Positions 59,020 through 64,000 of a DNA stretch of 64,000 nucleotides are shown here, one piece after another (position 1 is the stretch's first letter; each line of letters starts with the position of its first letter). A model generated the notes under the pieces. That model was not told the origin of the DNA. It ran no database searches and saw only the letters and a program-made list of their open reading frames with translations. The stretch is from Tolypothrix tenuis PCC 7101. Lineage in GTDB: Bacteria > Cyanobacteriota > Cyanobacteriia > Cyanobacteriales > Nostocaceae. The stretch covers positions 124,001 to 188,000 of the forward strand of contig NZ_AP018250.1 of the NCBI RefSeq assembly GCF_002368295.1, in the 5' to 3' direction. A program made the position numbers and the translations under genes.

Positions 59020-59536
59020 ACCCTTACTTCTATATAATCTGCAAACCAAGCTTTTCAGTAAGCTATTTGTTAATACTCTTACTTTAACCACACTGTAGGA
59101 GAACTTACCCCCGTATTTACTCCTAACTACCCCAATTCACACACTAATTACCCCAATCAATTAAAAATTAGGTCTAATTCTTCAATTAAAAATATGTTGT
59201 TAACTGATAAATCAACTCTCACAATTCCCATGATTGAGGTATTCTGAGGGCAAATTGACCCAACTATTTCAGCATTACTTTAAACATCAATTGTCTTGGA
59301 ACAAAACTCTACACCCCTCTCTGTATATGAGCTTACATCAGTACTGATCCACAATAAACCATTGCTGTTGTCGCACAATCCAGAACTAAAACAAGGTATG
59401 TTCAATGGGGTTATTTTATCCTTATATTATTCGCAATAAATTTAGATTAATTGACAATATATTCAATACAATCGTTTATCATGTAGTTCTAATAAACACT
59501 ACTTCCGTTTTATATTGACTTTTTGATGACTAAGGT
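59020..59536. repeat. Iteron-like repeats upstream of mobC, candidate origin/oriT
   Basis: Tandem 21-bp-spaced copies CTAACTACCCCAATTCACAC (59124-59143) and CTAATTACCCCAATCA (59144-59159), and a copy of AACAAGGTATGTTCAATGGG (59390-59409, then GTT). The same words occur at 57.8-58.0 kb. Relaxase operons usually have oriT just upstream, so this is the best oriT candidate in the window, but I see no strong nic-type hairpin. Confidence 0.5.
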
Positions 59537-59893
59537 ATGGTAAATGACCCCGTAAAGCGAACTAAATCCATCAAGGTATACCTCTTTGAGGAAGAGAAAA
59601 CTACCATTGAGGAAAAAGCGATCGCCACAGGGGTAACTGCATCTGAGTATTTACGTTCCTGTGGATTAAGGCGGGTACTAACGGCAAAACCGTCTGCCGA
59701 CTTGATAACTATCCGCGCTACTGCTGGAAACCTTAAAAGCGAACTGATGATGTTATCTCACTTAGCGGAAGAAACAAACAACCAGCAAATTTTAGATACT
59801 GTTAATAAGGCGATCGCACTTGTAGATCAGACCATCGCAGCTGCATTTAACATAGACGTTCCAGATAAATCACCCTCAAGCCAAGATAAATAA
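59537..59893 (+). CDS. mobC: MobC-like relaxosome accessory protein
   Basis: A 118-residue protein. The first half is a ribbon-helix-helix of the MobC/TraJ type: KSIKVYLFEEEKTTIEEKAIATGVTASEYLRSCGLRR. The second half is helical (IRATAGNLKSELMMLSHLAEET). Such proteins bind oriT and help the relaxase. It lies 42 nt before the relaxase gene, in the same orientation. Confidence 0.78.
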   Translation: MVNDPVKRTKSIKVYLFEEEKTTIEEKAIATGVTASEYLRSCGLRRVLTAKPSADLITIRATAGNLKSELMMLSHLAEETNNQQILDTVNKAIALVDQTIAAAFNIDVPDKSPSSQDK

Positions 59894-59935
59894 GGCATTG
59901 TAGGTTCTATAGCCCTCACTTTCAACTGTCTCAAT

Positions 59936-61441
59936 TTGATTCCTGTCATCTACAAAAAACCCAATTTTATCGACACGCTCAAGTATGTCTTGGGGAAAGA
60001 TGATGCTGCGATTGTCGATACTAATATGATGGGAACAAAGCCAGACGAATTTAACCAGCAGTTTCTCACCATCAAGTACACCAACAAAGCAGTTAAACGG
60101 CAGTGTGCTCACCTCATCATCTCAATCGCACACCGCCCGAACTACCACGAGCATTTATCCAACAGTCAGTACAGTTATGTAGCAAGAGAATATCTCAAGG
60201 ATATGGGATACTTGCCCAAAGAAGAATCATCTGTAGCAGCTACCAGTCAGTTTGTTGCAGTACGCCACCACGATCGCAACCACGAACACCTGCATATAAT
60301 CGCCTCCCGGATTCGGTTAGATGGCAGCTTAGTTAATGATTCCTATGATTATTTCAACTCCCAAGTCTCAACTAGACGCATCGCGGCGAAATTAGGATTA
60401 GAAGTGACTCCAACAACAAATGAAGCTGTTGCCTCTAGGTTAGAGAAAGAGTACGGCATTATTACACTTACCAGCCCCAACCGATCAAAAAGCATTAGAG
60501 CAGTTAACAGTAAACACAAAACTCCAACCAGTAAGGAAATTATTCGCCAAGCAATAGGAGAAGCCATTAAGGACAGTCCCACCGTCTCTACGTTCATTGA
60601 ACGCTTGGAAGAAAACAGCATTGGAGTATTGCCTAAGATGCAGGGGGAAGAACTACTAGGCTTTACCTACATTCATAATGATGTCAAAATTGCAGGTTAT
60701 CAAGTATACAAACCTTATAGCTGGAACAAACTGCGGTCTGAATATGGAATCATGTACGACCCAGATAAAGATATAGAAGTAATTCAACAAGCTAAAGCCA
60801 GAGCAGTTAACCACATAAATAGCAAAATATTAAGTAATAATAATTACCTACATAGTGATAAATTTGCTAGCAGCAGTGCAAGTGATAGCAATGGTGATAC
60901 CGATAGTAACTCCAAAACACTTGTTAGTACATATACACTAAACAGTAATTATCCAAGTGAGATTTCGATAATACAACCAAAATTAGAATATAACCCCACT
61001 TCGGAAGCAAATAAGACCAAGAAAAAAGTTCAGCCGCATCCAAAGAAACAGCACCCACAACAGGATATTTCAGAAGAAAACGGTCTCACTGCTAAACAAT
61101 TCCTGGAAGAGCAATCTTCTCCTGTTCCTCCTTCTCTTAACCTTCTGCCTTCTACTCTCAAACATTTGCCTTCTATAATCACTGACTATATGCTTGTTAC
61201 CAATAACTTCCGTATCAAAGGACGGGAGTTGAGTGCCAGCTTAGATAGCAATACTCTGAGTGTTTACCGTCATGGGGATAATACTCCTGTGATGCAAACC
61301 TGCTACAGTCAGAGAACCTGGTACGAAGAAATACCAACTCGACTAACCACAAACGAAATTGAGCAGATTGAAAGTTTGCGTTTCTTTACCCAACAAGCGT
61401 TAATAGATAAACCGCGATCGCAAAGAGGTATTGAGCAGTAG
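59936..61441 (+). CDS. mobA: MobA/VirD2-family relaxase
   Basis: A 501-residue relaxase. It appears to start at TTG 59936, because MIPVIYKK matches the usual relaxase N-terminus and no ATG is in frame nearby. Motif I contains Tyr17 in LKYVLGKD, the probable nicking residue; motif III is HHDRNHEHLH (111-120), the His triad that binds the metal. The C-terminal half is Lys/Ser-rich and disordered, with no helicase or primase domain. It nicks oriT for conjugative mobilisation. No type IV secretion genes are seen in this window. Confidence 0.85.
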   Translation: MIPVIYKKPNFIDTLKYVLGKDDAAIVDTNMMGTKPDEFNQQFLTIKYTNKAVKRQCAHLIISIAHRPNYHEHLSNSQYSYVAREYLKDMGYLPKEESSVAATSQFVAVRHHDRNHEHLHIIASRIRLDGSLVNDSYDYFNSQVSTRRIAAKLGLEVTPTTNEAVASRLEKEYGIITLTSPNRSKSIRAVNSKHKTPTSKEIIRQAIGEAIKDSPTVSTFIERLEENSIGVLPKMQGEELLGFTYIHNDVKIAGYQVYKPYSWNKLRSEYGIMYDPDKDIEVIQQAKARAVNHINSKILSNNNYLHSDKFASSSASDSNGDTDSNSKTLVSTYTLNSNYPSEISIIQPKLEYNPTSEANKTKKKVQPHPKKQHPQQDISEENGLTAKQFLEEQSSPVPPSLNLLPSTLKHLPSIITDYMLVTNNFRIKGRELSASLDSNTLSVYRHGDNTPVMQTCYSQRTWYEEIPTRLTTNEIEQIESLRFFTQQALIDKPRSQRGIEQ

Positions 61442-61704
61442 TAAATCTGTAGATAGAGAGAATTTAATCTACTTAGAATTAGGGGTAGGACTGGCTAAGA
61501 CACTGTTGGCGAAGTTGTCACCAAGTGCAAACTAAACAGTTTAGGTTTTAAAAATTTCGTCTAGCAATCCAGGTTCTTTGTCAAGCTGGATGTAAATTTG
61601 GGGGCAGCTATTTGTGGATTTGTAGGGCATAAAAAATTGTTTTGTCTATTGGTGTCTAACCATCAAAAGTACAATTTTTTGCATTTATATTTATTAGAGG
61701 TAAA
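61442..61704. other. Gene-free spacer after the relaxase gene
   Basis: No convincing coding frame or repeat in these 260 nt. It separates the plus-strand mob genes from minus-strand small genes. Confidence 0.5.
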
Positions 61705-61959
61705 TTAAACCGTAAAATGTAGAAATTCGCTAACTTCAAGGCGGGTGCGTTCAACAGACAAGCTATCTGGGTTGATTCCGTGAAACTCTAGATTCTTTTT
61801 CTCATAAGTTTTTAGCCTACCTACTGTGCTTTCGGCTAATTCCTTAGTTTTAAATAAGCAAGCTTCTTCTATTTCAAAAGTCCATTCAGTATTTGATACG
61901 TAATAGTAATTTAAATCTAGAAAATGGCCAAATACTACCCAGACATCTTTTTTAGGCAT
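61705..61959 (-). CDS. Small protein of unknown function
   Basis: An 84-residue protein (MPKKDVWVVFGHFLDLNYYYVSNTEWTFEIEEACLFKTKELAESTV...). Alpha/beta, with many aromatic residues. It follows the next gene by 5 nt on the minus strand, so the two form an operon. No family recognised. Confidence 0.55.
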   Translation of the reverse strand: MPKKDVWVVFGHFLDLNYYYVSNTEWTFEIEEACLFKTKELAESTVGRLKTYEKKNLEFHGINPDSLSVERTRLEVSEFLHFTV

Positions 61960-61964
61960 AACTT

Positions 61965-62303
61965 TTATTTTTTTTGTCTATTTTCGATTTTATTTTTTTC
62001 ATAATTGTAAGTAAATTCAGGTATTTTACTAGAGGATTCAATAAAATAATTCAAGTAAATTTTAACAATTTTAATATCTTCCTCTAGTCGATTTTTAGTA
62101 GATTTTATTCGGGATAGGGCAATGTACAAATAAGTATCGATTGAATCTTTATCAGTTCCTTCTGCAAATTCTTCTTTTAAATCTTCTAAATTTTCAATTG
62201 AAAAATCTAAGTGGCTAATATGACTGCCAAAATCATCTAAATAGCAAGAAACCCTAGCTACAGCTTCTTTAATATCAGATGCTATTGTTTCATCTATGCA
62301 CAT
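61965..62303 (-). CDS. Small helical protein of unknown function
   Basis: A 112-residue protein starting at ATG 62303. Mostly helical and acidic (DETIASDIKEAVARVSCYLDDFG, NLEDLKEEFAEGTDKDSIDTYLYIALSRIKSTKNRLEEDIKIVKIYL). First gene of a two-gene operon. The operon could be toxin-antitoxin-like or immunity-like in size, but nothing in the sequence proves it. Confidence 0.55.
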   Translation of the reverse strand: MCIDETIASDIKEAVARVSCYLDDFGSHISHLDFSIENLEDLKEEFAEGTDKDSIDTYLYIALSRIKSTKNRLEEDIKIVKIYLNYFIESSSKIPEFTYNYEKNKIENRQKK

Positions 62304-62585
62304 AATCAAAAGTTAGATTTTGTTCCAAAATTAGTTAGCTAATTCTATAATTTTACTTTCTTGTGACATAACTCTTGTTTTTGTCATAAATGTTGAAAGT
62401 AATATAACAATTTTACATTGTTTTGCATTTTTGCAGTTCTGCAATGTCTGTTAAAATATAATTCTGACAACATAACTCTCACAATAAAGACAGTTGCCTA
62501 AGCGATAGATTACCCTTACGTCGCGTACGAAGACTGAGGTGACAAACTGTACACAATACACATAAGTTTGTCCGATAATTATCTT

Positions 62586-62915
62586 ATGACACAAAATTTT
62601 AGAAATTATATGGATATACTCGATGAGCTTTATATATTAGATGAAAATAAACAACCTATTAAGCCCGAAAGTCTTGAGCAATGGTCTGATTGGCGGAAAA
62701 ATGAGAACAATATACAAGTAGCTTTAGATACTTTTTCGTGGGGAAGAGTATCTACCATCTTTTTAGGGAAGGATTATTCTAATTTCCCTAATCAAGAACC
62801 ACAGCTTTTTGAAACTATGATTTTTGGAGGCGAATACAGTGGTAAATTCTGGAGATATTCAACTTGGGAACAAGCAGTTGCCGGACATCAAGAAGTTTGT
62901 ATGATAGCTATTTGA
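62586..62915 (+). CDS. Small protein of unknown function
   Basis: A 109-residue protein; ATG 62586 chosen over TTG 62568. Trp- and Phe-rich (LEQWSDWRKNENNIQVALDTFSWGRVSTIFLG, GGEYSGKFWRYSTWEQAVAGHQ). It is a compact, probably single-domain protein with no recognised family. No good ribosome-binding site. Confidence 0.5.
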   Translation: MTQNFRNYMDILDELYILDENKQPIKPESLEQWSDWRKNENNIQVALDTFSWGRVSTIFLGKDYSNFPNQEPQLFETMIFGGEYSGKFWRYSTWEQAVAGHQEVCMIAI

Positions 62916-63202
62916 GCCTGTTGGTGAGAAAAATTTAAGCTTATAAGAATAATCCTAAACTAAAAAAATACAATTGTAAAATTGGTGGCAAGTCAGCAAT
63001 ATTTTTCTCTTAATATAGTAAGAATTCAGCACTCATAAGCCAAGAGCCACAATACAGAATTACCTTAATATAATTAATAGTTTTATTTGTCAACTTACAC
63101 TTATTTTTTCTAACTATTTTGACGAATATATTCTGACATAATTTCTAATCTTATTTTTAGAGAAAAGTAATTTTATTCATTTTATTCGCTCGATTGCCAA
63201 CT

Positions 63203-63565
63203 TCAACCAATTCGTTCAGCTTTTGATACAGGAGGTTCTAAAAAATCGAATCCGCTTTCAACAAGCCACTGTTTAGAAATAGCATCAGGACGATTAACAA
63301 TAAAGCTGCAAGCGTCATCTAATTCTTCAAACACTCTGTTACAAATAGTTGGGTGCTGATAATCTCCTACTCCCACCACCCAAACCTGTTGATCGTAATT
63401 AGACAAGTAAATCCTGACTACGTTTTCTGGATAACAATGCCAATTTTTGGGATCGGAAACTACAGATATTGTATCTGTGGGGAAGGGAAGCTCACGATTA
63501 ATTCTTCCGTCAGGAAACTCAGCACTGTACTTGGCTATATATTCTTGGGTTTTTAGTTTAACCAT
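63203..63565 (-). CDS. Small protein of unknown function
   Basis: A 120-residue soluble protein (YIAKYSAEFPDGRINRELPFP, VRIYLSNYDQQVWVVGVGDYQHPTICNRVFEELDDACSF). Alpha/beta with three cysteines. It lies 28 nt after the small gene upstream on the same strand. No family recognised. The stretch 62916-63202 holds no supported feature. Confidence 0.55.
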   Translation of the reverse strand: MVKLKTQEYIAKYSAEFPDGRINRELPFPTDTISVVSDPKNWHCYPENVVRIYLSNYDQQVWVVGVGDYQHPTICNRVFEELDDACSFIVNRPDAISKQWLVESGFDFLEPPVSKAERIG

Positions 63566-63593
63566 ATTTATTAGCTAAGACACTCAAATGTTT

Positions 63594-63788
63594 TTACAAA
63601 TCACAGCGCAACAGCTTAATCTTGAAATACCCTCGTTTAAGTTTCTCACTTCCCCTGACTTCATAAAATTTATCTGGTTTTTGGACAATTTCAACCAGTC
63701 CCTGCGCTTCCATCTTCTCAAACAACGATTGCCAAGACGCAATATCTTGCTCAGGCGCAAAAATTCTAACATCGTTTATCTCGCCCAT
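63594..63788 (-). CDS. Very small protein of unknown function
   Basis: A 64-residue protein with GAGG just before ATG 63788. It contains APEQDIASWQSLFEKMEAQGLVEIVQKPDKFYEV, which could be a small winged-helix-like unit (helix, helix, hairpin), and ends in a basic strand. It probably forms an operon with the gene at 63203-63565. Confidence 0.5.
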   Translation of the reverse strand: MGEINDVRIFAPEQDIASWQSLFEKMEAQGLVEIVQKPDKFYEVRGSEKLKRGYFKIKLLRCDL

Positions 63789-63848
63789 AAGCCTCTTTGT
63801 TCTAGCTATATAAAATTATAAAAGTAACTAGAACAAAAACGATAACCC

Positions 63849-64000
63849 ATGCCTAAGAAAAAATGTGGACTTGGATTTGACTGTGCCAGTATGATGCTGC
63901 ACCCAGGCATAGACCCTGGCGACTGCTTAAATTACAAAACTTGTGGGAGTACGGTTGAACTAACCCCTGATGAAGAACTCGAACTTGTTCGTATCCGGGA
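63849..64000 (+). CDS. Partial Cys-containing small protein (runs off the window)
   Basis: Open frame from ATG 63849 to the window end, 50 codons. The visible part MPKKKCGLGFDC and CLNYKTCGS has four cysteines in two pairs, and continues ELTPDEELELVRIR. This resembles a small zinc-binding or radical-type Cys module, but too little is visible for a family call. Confidence 0.5.
   Translation, partial: MPKKKCGLGFDCASMMLHPGIDPGDCLNYKTCGSTVELTPDEELELVRIR

Noticed and set aside
57840..59412. Repeated words considered as a CRISPR array
   Set aside because: Copies are few, unevenly spaced and no cas genes are present; they resemble iterons instead.

Overview
The window looks like part of a large plasmid from a filamentous, Nostoc-like cyanobacterium. 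The host call rests on frequent GCGATCGC (HIP1) octamers, AT-rich spacers, typical cyanobacterial dispersed repeats and families common in that group (DUF2808, DUF5895). The plasmid call rests on ParA/ParB, an actin-like ParM, a MobC/relaxase pair, two insertion sequences and a plasmid-borne set of DNA replication genes. All functions are inferred from protein motifs; no search was run.

Layout. (1) 0-20 kb is a heavy-metal, probably copper, resistance island. One part is a MerR regulon: an HMA metallochaperone, an adaptor plus HAE1-type RND pump, merR itself and a His-rich lipoprotein. Each unit starts with the same dyad inside a 20-bp promoter spacer. The second part holds two HME-type (CusA/CzcA) pumps with one adaptor, a DUF305 lipoprotein, a 21-Cys four-helix-bundle protein and two DUF2808 proteins. 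Six copies of a direct repeat ATGAAAT-N4-ATGAAAT tie these together. (2) 20-27 kb has a DUF1998-type helicase, an unknown gene, an IS66 element and an RHH-type protein with a very large palindromic operator. (3) 27.6-45 kb is the core: an AEP primase, a complete PRTRC cassette (E, C, F-like, B, A, ThiF), a PD-(D/E)XK-like nuclease, an N6-adenine methyltransferase, a DUF5895 protein, beta clamp, DnaX, family B DNA polymerase, HolA and HolB. (4) 44.6-51.6 kb has a gene split by an IS701-family element with an exact 4-bp target duplication, two SSB-like genes, parA and parB. (5) 51.6-55 kb is an apparently imported resistance segment: a rifampin-phosphotransferase-like gene with a Firmicutes-style Shine-Dalgarno, and a DHFR-family gene between attC-like repeats. 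(6) 55-64 kb has a paralogous gene pair, parM, a possible parR, repeats that may mark an origin, mobC, relaxase and small unknown genes.

How it may work together. The plasmid appears to encode much of its own replisome: primase, family B polymerase with proofreading, sliding clamp, clamp loader and SSBs. The polymerase ends in QLSLF, a classical beta-clamp-binding peptide. The same C-terminus occurs on the PRTRC E-like protein and on the IS-interrupted protein, which also has QHSLF near its N-terminus. The PRTRC cassette carries the signatures of a ubiquitin-like conjugation pathway: Ubl-like C, E2-like B with a PNV-x5-C active-site pattern, E1-like ThiF and a JAMM peptidase A. Embedding this cassette in a clamp/PolB replisome is the most interesting feature of the window. 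A shared leader motif (about CTNACGCA, usually 35-50 nt before the start codon), often next to a hairpin touching the start codon, recurs before many plasmid-core genes and may mark a common regulon.
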